From Phyto melanocephala (taxonomy: Eukaryota; Arthropoda; Insecta; Diptera; Rhinophoridae): DNA of 64,000 bases. The notes beneath the pieces were generated by a model that saw nothing but the letters and a program-made list of their open reading frames with translations, was not told the DNA's origin and searched no databases. The stretch lies in assembly GCA_941918925.1 (NCBI GenBank), contig OW799236.1, forward strand, positions 17,025,474-17,089,473. Direction: 5' to 3'. A program made the position numbers and the translations under genes. Below are positions 23,435-35,040 of this stretch, piece by piece; positions within the stretch are counted from its first letter, which is position 1; each line of letters opens with the position of its first letter.

Positions 23435-24379
23435 AATTGGTTTATTTGTTTAGTTGTTTTTACTCTTCTCCATGAGTGAGGAAATTATTTATAAATTTAG
23501 TATGGCATTTGTAATACCTGCAACATTTTTTTGCGATCCCAAAAATTTAAAAGAAAGTCGATTTAGTGATGTTCGAGTATAAGCCATGGATTACCCCCGA
23601 CCACACGAGCGAATGATTATGTCTTAATATAAGCAATAAAACCGGCAGAATAACGGCATCAAATTGCCAATGTTCAAGCTTATATCTCTAGGTGGTGAAC
23701 ACGTTAATACCTTAAAACATAAAATAAAAAATTTTCCGGAGATTGATCTATAATTAAACATTTTTCAAATAATATACGAAAATAAATTTCACCAAAAGCA
23801 CTAGATTAAAACGATTCTTTTGCCATTATATATTTAAATATAATTTAAAAGCTTAAATTTTTTAGGTATAAAAACAATGTTAATTTTAATATTTTGTTTT
23901 CTTTTTTCTGCGGCGTTCTCTTATACATTAGTGTTGTTGTTAAATTTTACTTTTTTACAATTGAATTTGACAGCCTCATGCCTGCTGAGGTGACAGACCT
24001 GATTAAACATCATTCTCTACTTCTGATGAGAAGGCAATAGCAACCAGAAACATTAGTGTTTGCCTGAAGTCCGATCAAGGTCAAGCATCAGACATTAAAC
24101 CAGCGCCGAATTGGTTTTTCCGCTACACCAATAACTAATATAGAGCAATTATTAGGGGCTTACTGATTCCCATGGTACCAGATGGGTCAGTCTTCTAAAT
24201 ATTCTTTGACCAGAGTTATGGCTTCAAGCAGCCAGAAGTGTTGGTCTTACCTCTCTATCCCGTACTGACAGGTCACCAAGGACTGGTACTCTTGACAATA
24301 AAACATACGCTAGGTGATTTAATTTAGACAGTGGGTTCCTCTTCTGATGTATAAATCCACTTGGAGATTTTAAAAAAAA
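23435..24379. other. Spacer with a decayed DINE trace and an unassigned less AT-rich block
   Basis: At 23560-23800 phrases such as GATTACCCCCGACCAC, GGCATCAAATTGCC and GCTTATATCTCTAG suggest a very old DINE interior. About 23960-24360 is noticeably less AT-rich, but no frame stays open or resembles a known protein. Confidence 0.35.
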
Positions 24380-25210
24380 TCGAAAGTTAAGGGAATGAAA
24401 AAGTATAAAATTTGTAACCTTATATCTGTCAAACTATAGTATATTTAATTTGAAAAACCATTATAATCTATTAAAAAATCTGGGTGTTAAAAGGGATAAA
24501 GACGTTAATACTATATTCGACTCATATATTCGCCATTTAATCTAGGACGGCATCTTGGGTTTTGTTCTTTTCATAGCTTACTATATTTTTATACTCAAGC
24601 CCTTTCATTTGATATCCATATTGGATCTCTCGGTTGTATAGAAACTGAAAAATATCGATTTCCGTTTGTAAATTGTAGGAAAAACACCGAAACAGTTATA
24701 CTCTGGTGCTTATATCTCAGTTGATTTCGAACCGATTTGTTAGTTTCTCTTAGAAATATCTTCGGAGATTACGGCTTATAATTTAATATCTTAAGCGTGG
24801 TCAAAAACTATTTAGGAGTTTGGAAAAATTTAATATATTTGAAAAAATATATATTTTTTCAAATAATTTTTGCCTATAACTTCGCCGATTTGTGCCAATT
24901 TTATCCAAAATTGTTCATGAATATGAGGCAAATCAAATCTATAAATAGTAACCACCGTGACTATAAATTATCCTAGGGCTGGAAAATATTAATTTTTTTG
25001 GTAAAAATAAGCGAAAAAAACAGCGTGTTTATTTGCTCATATCTCAGAAAGTTATACGGCGATTAAACTGATTTCTGATAACGATTTGCACCCGAATATT
25101 TTTGATATTTTGATATCTTACACGGGTCTTGCCGATCTTAGGGGCTTCAAAAAGTTGATTTAAATATACACTCGGACAGACGGACGATATTTACTTCAAG
25201 GGGACAAAAA
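24380..25210 (-). mobile_element. INE-1/DINE-1-like element, subfamily b, minus strand, ends lost
   Basis: The plus strand shows AAGCCCTTTCATTTGATATC, GTGCTTATATCTCAGTTG, TATCCTAGGGCTGGAAAAT, TTTGCTCATATCTCAG, CTTCAAAAAGTTGATTT and CGGACAGACGG. These are the reverse order of the blocks in 27795-28937. The hairpin end is missing. Confidence 0.75.
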
Positions 25211-25293
25211 AGTAACAATTAAATTGAAAATATTGGACAATGTATTTAATTTGAGTTTACTCCAGATATAGAAATTTGCGTAATATAGTGACC

Positions 25294-25757
25294 CTGTAGT
25301 GATTCACTATTGACACTGTCACCAGTACTACTGACTTATTATACCCCCGACAATGCTTTTTTACTATAGACATTTACCATGTGTCAGTCATTGGAAATCT
25401 ACTACTGACACTGGTACTACTGAGTAGGTAGTTCTTTTGGGACCATATGTAGACATTGTCAACATAGATTCACTAGTTAATTTTAGTAGTTCTAGTCTAC
25501 ACTTTTGGTACTTTTATGGTGTAGATGTCAGTAGTGAATCTGTACTGACCCACTGTTGACACAGTCACCAGTACTAGTGACTTATTATACCCCCGACAAT
25601 GCTTTTTACTATAGACATTTAACATGTGCGTGTCATTGGAAATCTACTACTGACACTGGTACTGGTAGTTCTTTAAGGACCATATGTAGACATTGTCCCC
25701 AGAGATTTAATAGTGCATTTAAGTAATTCTAGTCTACACTTTTGATACTTTTCTGAA
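25294..25757 (+). repeat. Two tandem copies of a 246-bp unit
   Basis: The block beginning CTGTAGTGATTCACTATTG recurs at 25540 as CTGTACTGACCCACTGTTG. The inner phrases TTATACCCCCGACAATGC and GGAAATCTACTACTGACACT are repeated in order. The unit is rich in ACTGAC/GTCAGT inverted words. The second copy is slightly shorter. The origin is not recognised. Confidence 0.8.
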
Positions 25758-26277
25758 ATAAACGTCGTTAATGAAACTTTTGTTAAAATATGATGTTTTA
25801 TTAAAAAAAATTAAGGAATTCATTAAATATCAAATATTAAAAGTAAATTAGGTACATTTCATTTAATTAGAACTCTTATTTATTGTGTATAAATTTTTTT
25901 TCTCATCAAAGAAATTGAAAAAAAATTTAGACACTTTGTTGACAATGTCGCCAAGAAGTCACCACAATAGTCGACAAAACTGGTGACTTGGAGACACTTG
26001 CCCCCAGGTTTACTTCAGGGGAAACTCGAAAAACATTCATAACATGGTTGAAAAGGGAATATTAATTAAAATTTTTAAGATTAAAATTTTTACACAAATA
26101 AGGACGACTCAAAAGATACTTTTTGTATTTTCGTATTGTACGAATCTAAAATTTTGAAAATGTTATAGGCAATCCAAAGTGTACCTTTTTACCAATTCTA
26201 TTGAACTTTTTGTATTTTCTAAGAATACTATTTCAGATTTCTGTAATAAGATTGTTTTAATTCAAGTTTATATTGAA
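25758..26277. other. Spacer with no recognised content
   Basis: An ACTGGTGACTT/AAGTCACCA inverted motif near 25950-25995 echoes the preceding tandem unit. Nothing else is seen. Confidence 0.4.
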
Positions 26278-26768
26278 CTAGCCAAGTCCGGCGCGCTTTG
26301 CTACGTCCATTAATGAATAAAAATGCATTCTGAATTTTAATTGAATTGCAAAAAGCTAAAAATTTGAATTTTTTAATAGGCCCACTGCCCACTTTTCTAA
26401 TCACAAAATTGTATAGTCATGACAGCTCAATATGTGTGCAAAGTTTCAGAAAAATCGGTCCAGTGCAAGTACCTCAAATATATTACTTTTTCACGGGCGT
26501 GGTACTGCTCACTTTTCTAACCACGAAATTGTATAATCATGAGAGTTCAATATGTGTGCAAAGTTTCAGAAACATCGGTCAAGTACAAGTAGCTAAAAAT
26601 TATAACTTATTTTTTATGGGCGTAACCCCGCCCACTTTTTACCACCCATAAACACTCCCTAGAATGTGTACAATAACTTGCCAAAGTTTAAGTCCGATCA
26701 GCTTTATGGTTTCGGAGTCTATAACAAACACACACACACAGACAGAGTTTCACTTTTATATATATAGA
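26278..26768 (-). mobile_element. Non-autonomous Helitron, copy D (three monomers)
   Basis: CTAG at 26278 follows TATATTGAA. The terminal hairpin region is CCGGCGCGCTTTGCTACG. Three monomers are present, the first missing part of its GGGCGTGG core. The unique head, a short AC run and TATATATAGA ending at 26768 precede a T. The insertion site reads A|T. Confidence 0.85.
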
Positions 26769-27794
26769 TATGCTAGGGGCTCTATTGTATTTTTAGTTCC
26801 ATAGTATAATCATTTATTAGGTTATCACTGTGAAGTGGGCTTTTTTATTGAATTTTGTATGCATTATTGAATTTGACAGGTCTATTGATAAGTACTTTAC
26901 AAATATTGGAGTAGAATAGAATTTATACAAAGAAATTTATCACTAGTTAAAAAAATACCAACAATACACATATTTTGTTTTGTTAATTCTGTAAGAGAAA
27001 ACATAATGCATAACGGAAATAAAATTATTTTAACACACATAATTTTCACTAAGCAGAAGCATTTTCGTTACTAGAACAGAATTGTTTTTGAAGAGAATTC
27101 GTACAAATTAACTCTTATACAAATAAAATTAACTCGGTTTAAGATTTTTACATGCAAAAGATTTTTTATAGTTTTTGCCGCCACAGAAAAAATTTTTTAA
27201 ATGAAAAACCTTTGGAAAACATAGTAAATCGAAACGTAATTTTAACAACTCAAAAATGGGTATAAAATTAAAGTTTCTGTTTAATATTTTATTTTTTTTT
27301 TAATTTAACATACTAACGAAAACAAGCTTTTTAATACTTTTTCAAATTAACAATTAACATACACACATTTATTTACATATAACAGTGAATACACATGGTA
27401 ATTTTTTAAATTCCGTTAGGCTTGAAAACTTATTTTTTTATATGAATTAACAGCAACTTCTAGAGTAACAGCTTCAAAAATCTACATATCGATGGACACA
27501 GGTAGAAAGGCCCTAACACTTTTTTTACGAAATTTATTTTTTTTAGCGATTTTAATACATTTTACCCAACGATATGCAAATAGATTTATAAAGTATATAT
27601 GTGCATATGCATGAAGGTACATACATACATATTTACATATTAAGCACATATTTATTTCGTTTCTCTTAGAGTAAATAAAGTTTGCTGTAAAACTAATTAT
27701 CAAATTATTAAGAATTTAAAAAGAAATTCAATTTCTATTTTAGACACATTTTTGTGATAATTAAAAATTGTTTATAGTCCGATTAAATACTTTT
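26769..27794. other. AT-rich spacer
   Basis: I see no gene or repeat ends. The stretch at 27585-27660 has TACATA microsatellite-like sequence. Confidence 0.45.
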
Positions 27795-28937
27795 TATACC
27801 CTTCACGGTGAGTGTAAGGGTATATATGGGTTTGTCATTACGTGTGAAAATTCTACAGTATTCATTTTCGACCCCATAAAGTATATATTTTCCGAAAGCT
27901 TCTAAATAGGCGAATCGATTAAGCATTATCTGTCTGTCCGTGTGTATGTTGAAATCAATTTTTTGAAGTCCCCCCCGAAATCGCCAAGACCGTTGCATCG
28001 TTTCAAAATATCAGAAATATTCGGGAGCAGATCGGTATTGAAAATCAGGCATAATCGCCCCATAATTTTCTAAAATATGAGTAAATAAGCACGACTGCCT
28101 TTTTTTCGCTTATTTTTAACAAAAAAATTAACATTGTCCAGTCCTAGGATAATTTATAGACACAGTTGTTACTATGTTTATAGATTTTCTATGCCTCTGG
28201 AGATATTTATGAAACATTTTGGGCAAATTAGTTACTTATCGGTAAAGTTATAGGCAAAAGTTATTTTAAAAAATATATATTTTTTAAATATATCAAATTA
28301 TTTCAAACTCCTAAATAATTTTCGAACACCCTTAAGATACCAAATTGTAAGCCTTAATCTCAAAAAAGAACAACTAACAAATCGGTTTGAAACCAACTGA
28401 GATATAAGCACTTAAGTACAACTGCTTCAAAGTTTTTCCGTGTTTAGAAACGAAAATCGATATTTTTCAGTTTCTTTGCAACCGAGAGAGCTAATATTAG
28501 AATGAAATGAAAGGGCTTTAGTATAAAAATATAGTTAACTAAAAAAAAAAATCCAAGATAGCGTCCTAGATAAAATATCGCATATAAGATTCAAATATAG
28601 TAATTACGGCTTTGACCCCTTAAACCACACAATATTGGCATCAAATGAAAGGGCTTGAGCTGTACAATGTAGTATCCTATTAAAAAAGTGTAAAACCCAA
28701 GATATCGTCTAAAACAAAATGGCGGAACAAATGTTAAACCCAAACAATATGGGTATCAAGTGTAACTCTGTAAAAATTTAAAATAAAAGATGACGTCGGA
28801 AATAATAAAGAAAACGGCGTATTACATAAAATCTAAAACCTACACTAAGTTACGATGTGGTCATTATACCTATGTACATAATGGTGAAGGGTATTTTCAC
28901 ATTCGGCACTGCCGAATATAACGCTCTTACTTGTTTT
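27795..28937 (+). mobile_element. INE-1/DINE-1-like element, subfamily b, complete
   Basis: This is the best complete copy of subfamily b. It has a 5' TATACCCTTCACGGTGAG...AAGGGTATA hairpin, CGACCCCATAAAGTATA and GTGTATGTTGAAATCAA. Long unique blocks follow with several GATATGAG/GATATAAGCA phrases, two ATCAAATGAAAGGGCTTGA-type sentences and AAAATGGCGGA. The 3' end is GAAGGGTATTTTCACATTCG to CGCTCTTACTTGTTTT. It is about 1.14 kb and non-coding. Confidence 0.85.
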
Positions 28938-30009
28938 TTTTTTTTAATCAATTTAGTACAATATATGTCAAAACGTTAAAAAAAAAACCGTTTTGCTAAA
29001 AATTTCACCTCGAAGCACGTTTTTCACATTTTTTTGCATTGACAGCTTTGATTTGTAATAAAACAAATGAAAAATTAATTACAAAAATATAGAAGTATGT
29101 ATGTATGTAGTAAGTACTAACGAACTGCACAAGCATAATAAAAATAGCTAACAAGCAATCTCTCAAATTTAAAGTTGTTTGTGTATTATTCTTTCATTAT
29201 AAAATACATACTTCCAAAAATGTGTGTGTGTGCAATAGATACAATAAAATAGTTGAAGAATTGAAAATTGAATCTTTATAAAAACAAAGATGAAGTAGAA
29301 CATTAAAACTGAAATAGGACATTTAAAATATGTTGAATGTTTTGATAGTAGACCGTGAAAAACTTACACAAAAACTTTAATTTTTAATGTTTTGTAATTA
29401 GATGAGCTCATACATATGTTCTAAAAAAAATAATTTCAAAGAAAGTGTTTTCTCTTTTAACTGCCCTAAATGTAATTATTAAGTATTCGATGTTTTTGTT
29501 CTATTTTCAAGTTATGATTAATTTATTTTAGTGAGAGCAATGTTTTGCTATTTTTGTTTTTTTATTATGTTTATTCTAAAATATAGTGATTGGAAGTAGT
29601 GTGAAAACACATAACCTTTAGAATATTTCACACAGTTCTTTAGTAAGTGCATTCATTAATAAAAAGTATTTGTATGTATTAAAAAATCAGTTTGCTTAAT
29701 CTGAGTCCACATTAAACGGGTAGCGAACAACAAAAATATTTTTATTAATATCGGATAACTGTACTTTTACTAAGTGAAAAAGGAGGTGCATAAAAAATAT
29801 GTCTGATGTTTGTTCATTAAGTTATGGCCTTCTAAAAAATGGTCGGAAATAATTAAAATTCGGTTTTGTTTTCGAACTAAAAATTCTCTGTCCAATTAAA
29901 TTAAATCAAATTAATATGAAGTGTAGAATAACGGTTGTTCCATTTAAAGGTTGAAATTTAAAAATGCAATCAAATAAAAATGGTTTGAAATATTGCCAGT
30001 TTTTTTGTG
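28938..30009. other. AT-rich spacer
   Basis: No gene is recognised. A TGTG microsatellite lies at about 29220-29232 and TATG repeats lie near 29097. Confidence 0.45.
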
Positions 30010-30705
30010 AAGTACAATTGTTGCGATTAGATATAAAATAATTTTTCATTCATATGGCTGCCGCGGCTGGCCCTACAGTACCCCATTTGATCGGACTAAT
30101 ATTTGAACAATTTTTTGAGTGTATGGGGTTGTATCTCGGCAATGGCATCACGAATATTGGCCTTTGAATACTCAATTGTTTCTGGTTCGCCTAAACGGCG
30201 CACAGAAAATAGTCATACGGTGTCAAATCGCTGTTGTGGCATAAGATGTGTAGCAAGATGCACCCTCCTGTTAAAACCAAACATCGTTCATATCAATACC
30301 ATGAAAAGTGGGCATAAAGAAATCGGTTATTATGGTGCGATAAGTGTCGCCATGCACCGTCCTCATTTTCAAAGAAATATGGGCAAATGGTGCCTTCGCT
30401 CCAAATAGTCACTCGTAATAGGTGCATGGACTATTGTAAGAACACTTTTGGGTTTTCTGAGCTCTAAATACGACAATTTTGTTTATTAACGTACCCACCG
30501 AGATGAAAATAAGCTTCATCCAAAAAGATGATTTTATTGTACGGCATATTCGTACAGTTTTCGACCAACTGTTTTTGTTTTGGAAATAAATTTCCAATAA
30601 ATTCCAATGTTGCTCAAGCGAAAATCGACTCATTTCGTTCAGCGGAGATAATATATATACTGAATTTTGTGGCGGAATAGATTTACTAAGTATTGCCATA
30701 TTCGA
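30010..30705 (-). pseudogene. mariner transposase relic with frameshifts and an internal deletion
   Basis: Reading the minus strand from the ATG at 30633: the N-terminus is MSRFSLEQHWNLLEIYF. After a frame change comes the first catalytic block KIIFLDEAYFHLGGYVNK. The second block is DVWF, an in-frame stop, then QEGASCYTSY. After a deletion the third block is SDLTPYDYF, then KANIRDAIAEIQPHT, and the C-terminus is MGYCRASRGSHMNEKLF. All three acidic positions of the DD34D triad are still recognisable. At least three frame changes and several stops make it dead. The leader CCGCTGAACGAA before the ATG is shared with the copy at 11.3 kb, so both come from one lineage. Confidence 0.85.
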
Positions 30706-31242
30706 AATAACCGCTGATTTGCATACGAAACCCTCACAATTTTAAATCAAAATGTTAGTAACTTCATCTATATTTTTATATTCTTTTTGAAATTAGCCGT
30801 AAGTATTCCTTTAATTTATTTATAAGGAGCTTCAAAATGGTATCTGCATCAGTTTAGAAGTTATGCAAATTAATGTACATAAATTTCTATTATGGCTAAT
30901 TTATAGCGGTAGCAAATTTTGAGTGAATTCGCCTAATTTTTTTTAAAGTCAAACTCCAATCAGAAAAATTTTTGTTCTTGGTTATATATGGCGTGTGGCA
31001 TTTAGACTACCAAAAAATAATCAGTTTGGCTTGTAAATTTGCCTTGAATTTTACCTAGAAATACCTTCCTAATGGGTTTTAATCGGCAAATATACGCAAC
31101 AAATTTCTGCCGATAAATTTATCATCGTGTCTTGCGAAATACTTTATTCGCTCCTGTTGTGCTTATACCCATAAGCTTTTCTCTTTCATTTCTTTACCGT
31201 TGACAAAATCTTGAACACTGAAAATGTTTCACAAATATTTTT
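30706..31242. other. Spacer with no recognised content
   Basis: I see no coding frame and no repeat ends. Confidence 0.4.
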
Positions 31243-31740
31243 ATACCCTTTACACGAGAGTATAAAGGGAATATATAAGTTTGTTATACTGTTTTTAATT
31301 TCTACAATATTCATTTTGGACCCTATAAAGTATATATAATCTGAATCCTATATGAGGAATTTATTCACTTAAGTCCGTTTGTTCATGTGCATGTTGAAAT
31401 CAAGTTTTTGAAGCCCTCACATATACCTCAGACTCTCATATGGTATCAATGTATCAGAAATGCTTTTGAGAATTTTGCTATTTAAAATCAGTTATATGAC
31501 TTGACATATGAGTGAAATAACAGCATTGTCTCTGTTTTTTACCCAAACAAAGTCATATTTATCAATTGCTTTGAAACTTCTTAAAACGTTTGTAACGTAC
31601 TTAAAAATCATGTACCTTTGAAAACAAAAAATCTTGGTTCAATTATCGACAAAGATATCGGTGTCATTACATAATGCTACAGACAGTGTAAAGTGTATTT
31701 TGGAATCTGCACAGCCGAATATAGTGCTCGTATATGTTTC
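31243..31740 (+). mobile_element. INE-1/DINE-1-like element, short divergent copy
   Basis: The 5' end is TTATACCCTTTACACGAGAG...AAAGGGAATATA. It keeps GGACCCTATAAAGTATATA, GTGCATGTTGAAATCAAG and a TGAGTGAAATAACAGC relative of the GATATGAG block. It ends at GCACAGCCGAATATAGTGC to TATATGTTT. It is about 500 bp with a shortened interior. Confidence 0.75.
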
Positions 31741-32228
31741 TTTACAGTTAATTTTCATAACACGTGCTCATGTATAGAGCAAGAGACTTAACACCAAAAT
31801 TTAAATTTCCATTCAAACTAAAACATACATTAATGTCGAATTGTAAATCTTTCTAAAATTAAAAAAAAACAGTTTAAAACGTATACCATAAACAATAAAA
31901 CTTTATGGTTTAGAAATTTTCGGAAACATGATGAAATAATTATTGTTATGATCAAACTGAATGATACGAAATAACAGAGATTCACTGATTGACTGTACAA
32001 ACATACATACTTATGTATATACTTACTTATGTATATGTATGGTACATAATAAAAATCTTTTCATCAATTTAATGGTAGTAAGCAAGAGAAGGTTCGCTGA
32101 TAATGGTGTATAAATTAAATATGACATAAGTGAAAGTAGTCTGATATGATGCACTTTATGTTGTTTATTGTTTACTGCTTTTAATTTTTTTTTTTTTTTT
32201 AATCTTAAAGTTTTTTTAGAAATACAAT

Positions 32229-32236
32229 GTCATGAG
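32229..32236. repeat. 8-bp target duplication (left) of MITE
   Basis: GTCATGAG, repeated exactly at 32769-32776. Confidence 0.88.
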
Positions 32237-32768
32237 CAAGGCGAATTCAACATTAGGTGATGTTAAGAAGCCAGCTGATTGTTTTTTGCTCGTTTTATTT
32301 TTACTGCACAATGTCAAAGTTTGTTTACATTTAAATAAATTTTTATGTGCGTTAATTGAAAATTTTTATAAAAGTGGTAAAATTTGTGTGAAAAAATTTA
32401 AAAAATACAAATATTTGTGCAATAACTTATTGGAAAATAAATTAAACACATATTATAATTTGAATAAACAACATTTGTAATGTTTTTAATTCAGAAAATG
32501 CAAAATTTCCGTTGTGTTTGTCCTAGTGTTTTAAAGTTGTGAAAATTGTGAAAAATGTGATATAAAACACAAATATGTGATATAAACTGGCACAAATTTT
32601 GTAATAAATTAAAAATACTTATTTTTTTAAAAAATTTTCGCGTAAATTTATAAAAATAAAATTTTAATTAAAAGTAAACAAAAAATTTGTTTTTTTGTGT
32701 TTTGACATTCTCTTGGCCTTTTTGTGTTTGTTGCAGGGATGATATCACCTGATATTGAATTCGCCTTG
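32237..32768. mobile_element. hAT-like MITE, 532 bp
   Basis: The inverted ends CAAGGCGAATTCAACATTAG / CAAGGCGAATTCAATATCAG lie inside exact 8-bp duplications GTCATGAG. The interior is AT-rich. An 82-codon frame starts in the left duplication (32232) but has no family-like motif. A pyrimidine-rich AG just upstream makes it look like an exon; the inverted repeats explain the sequence better. Related CAAGGCAAATTC ends occur at 59.3-60.4 kb. Confidence 0.85.
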
Positions 32769-32776
32769 GTCATGAG
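32769..32776. repeat. 8-bp target duplication (right) of MITE
   Basis: GTCATGAG, identical to 32229-32236. Confidence 0.88.
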
Positions 32777-33640
32777 AGTCTTCTTCAATTTTATTTACAT
32801 ATCATTTGTATTCATTTGTATTTTTTTTTATATTAATTTTCGTACTTTGTTCGTTAAACAAAAACTTGTATCTATTATTTTAATTTTTTTTCCATTTTTA
32901 TTTGTATATTTTTTGCAAATTAAATATTAATTATACAAAGAGTTTTTTTAGTTGCATTATACATACACAAAATAAGTCAAATTAAAAATATAAAGATGAT
33001 ATCATATCATAAGCATTAGAATCTTTAAAATTGTTGTTTGTGAAAAATGCTGCAATGGCGTTTTTTTCTTTCTTTCAATTTTGTGATTGATGTTGGCAAT
33101 ACTTTTTTGTAGACTCTGTCATGCGTTACTTTTTGTAATATTTTTTTTTTGTCGCCCAGGCTTTAGATAACAAAGAATTTTCAGAACACGTGAATTTTTA
33201 TTTAAATAACAAAAAATAAATATTGTTTTATGATGGCCTGTGTGGTGATAATAAAGTTGGCAACTCAGTTTTAATTTATTTTTAATAATGTGACCAACTT
33301 CACATGTAAACTTTAATATCTTATTAGTGGAGTTTTAAAAATAAATGTGTAATCAAGACACTAAAATTTTTAAAAAAATGTTTCCATTCAGCATACGTTA
33401 TAGTTTTAGTTATAGTGCAAAGAAACGTACTTACAAATTTTGCTGCATCCGTAGCTTATCGAAAGTAAAAACATTGCAAAAAACTTTATATTTTCTTAGT
33501 TTTATGTTTCGTTTGTAAGACTTCTTGAAAGCTTTAAAAACAGGAGCCGAATTACTTAATTATCCTCCTTAAGTTTTATTATACTACAAGGCTTACAAAA
33601 ATAAAGAGTTAAAATAGATACATACATAATTGCAAACCAG
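32777..33640. other. AT-rich spacer
   Basis: No gene, RNA or repeat end is recognised. Confidence 0.45.
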
Positions 33641-33756
33641 GGGCCGAATTACGACATTCGATATCGATCGAAATTGCAATCAAACGTGAAAGTTTTCCTT
33701 GCATTTTGTATTGGATTCTAATAATAATTCTATAATTTTCGATCGATATCGAAGGC
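33641..33756. mobile_element. GGGCCG MITE relative, right end missing
   Basis: It begins GGGCCGAATTACGACATTCG after CAG. Its inner inverted repeats (ATTCGATATCGATCGAAA / TTTTCGATCGATATCGAA) close normally. The outer right terminus is absent, and the next MITE starts there after a CTG. The outermost flanks AATTGCAAACCAG and CTGGTTTGCAATT are exact inverse copies of each other. Confidence 0.7.
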
Positions 33757-33759
33757 CTG

Positions 33760-33888
33760 GGGCCGAATTACGGCATTCGAACGTGATCGAAATTGTAAAA
33801 TTCTTATTAGAATCTCTATACCTAAAGCACAGCGAACTCGATCGTTCGAGTAAAATTTCGATCGTGATCGAATGCCGTAATTCGGCCC
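33760..33888. mobile_element. 129-bp GGGCCG MITE between CTG repeats
   Basis: Its length is identical to that of the copy at 7675-7803, with opposite orientation and close similarity throughout. CTG lies on both sides (33757-33759 and 33889-33891). Confidence 0.82.
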
Positions 33889-34295
33889 CTGGTTTGCAAT
33901 TATTTAATAGGAATCTACAAAAATAAAAATCAAATGTCGTTCTTTGGTAATCGCATCACTTAAGAACGTCTGCAGCAATTTTGCAAATATTTTTAAAATA
34001 TTTAGGCTCTAATGGAAAGAAAAATTTACCACTCCAAATTTTATGCACACTTTTTTAAATATATCTTAAATCGAAGAACGGCTGAACCGATTTGTCTAAT
34101 TTTTTTAAAATAGTTTATAAAGCTCAAGATTGGTTCTTAAGAATATGTTTACTTAAAATTTTAAGTGGGTGTGGCACCCAACTCCCATATAAAATCAACA
34201 GTTTTTGTACAATAATACCTAAAGTCTTCAAAAATCGTGTCCGGTATTATAATAACAACTTGCATAATTGAGTTTGCAATAAGCTGGAAAATAAT

Positions 34296-35040
34296 AATGG
34301 GTGTGGCTTTTTCAATATAAATAAAATTGTTTTTTTTAGTATCTAGAAAACTATTATATCTATAATCTTAAAACTACGTTTTACTTTTATCTCATTTGTT
34401 TTATTCCAAAAAAACCATGCCATCGGAGAAGGGGAAGTGATACCCGCCATATAAAAAACTTATTGTATTAGTTATTTAAGGAAGAATATTTATTTTTAGT
34501 TCTGGTGTTCGACATTTTATTAAAAAAAGTGTATAGATCATTTAAATAATTAGATAGAATCAAATCAGGGGGCGTGACACTTTCCGTATAAAGAAGATAA
34601 CAATGGACGTGGCACTTTTAATATACATAAATAAAGTTCATTTTATTAGATATCTAAAAAACTATTACATCTATAACCTTAGGGCCGTATTCATAAAAAA
34701 TATTTTAGGTTTATTAAAGGTTTATATGACAGATGTTGTAGAGAAATTTGTCAAATAAGCCTTCAATAAACCTAAAATATTTTTTATGAATACGGCCCTT
34801 AAACTATGTTTTACTTTTATCTCATTTGTTTTATTCCAACCAAACCATACGATCGGAGCAAGGGAGGTTATACAACAGCCTACCCCCCAAAAATAAAAAA
34901 CTTATTATAGTAGGTTTTTAAGGAACAATATATATTTATAATCCTGGTTTTAGATATTTTTAATAAAAACTGTACAGCTCATTTCAATAATTAGAATCAA
35001 ATGAGGGGGCGTGGCACTTTCCGTTTAAAGAGAAAAAAAC
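34296..35040 (+). repeat. Tandem duplication of a 310-bp unit, second copy split by a MITE
   Basis: Unit 1 (about 34296-34606) and unit 2 (about 34607-35040) share in order GGGTGTGGCTTTTTC/GGACGTGGCACTTTT, AAAACTATTA..TCTATAA, TTTTACTTTTATCTCATTTG, CATGCCATCGGAG/CATACGATCGGAG, TAAAAAACTTATT and GGGGGCGTG.CACTTTCCGT. Unit 2 is longer only because it contains the MITE at 34682-34798. The GGCGTGGCAC phrases resemble the Helitron monomer but the rest does not. The origin is unknown. Confidence 0.8.
34682..34798. mobile_element. 117-bp near-perfect palindromic MITE with TTA duplication
   Basis: GGGCCGTATTCATAAAAAAT opens about 48 bp of inverted repeat around a spacer of about 20 bp. TTA flanks it on both sides (34679-34681 and 34799-34801). 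The sister tandem unit near 34360 lacks the insertion, confirming the boundaries. A 3-bp TTA duplication is typical of PIF/Harbinger-type elements. Confidence 0.85.

Noticed and set aside
32724..32930. Hydrophobic 68-codon frame resembling a membrane protein
   Set aside because: It starts in the right arm of a MITE and continues into T-rich spacer. The hydrophobicity comes from TTT/ATT runs.
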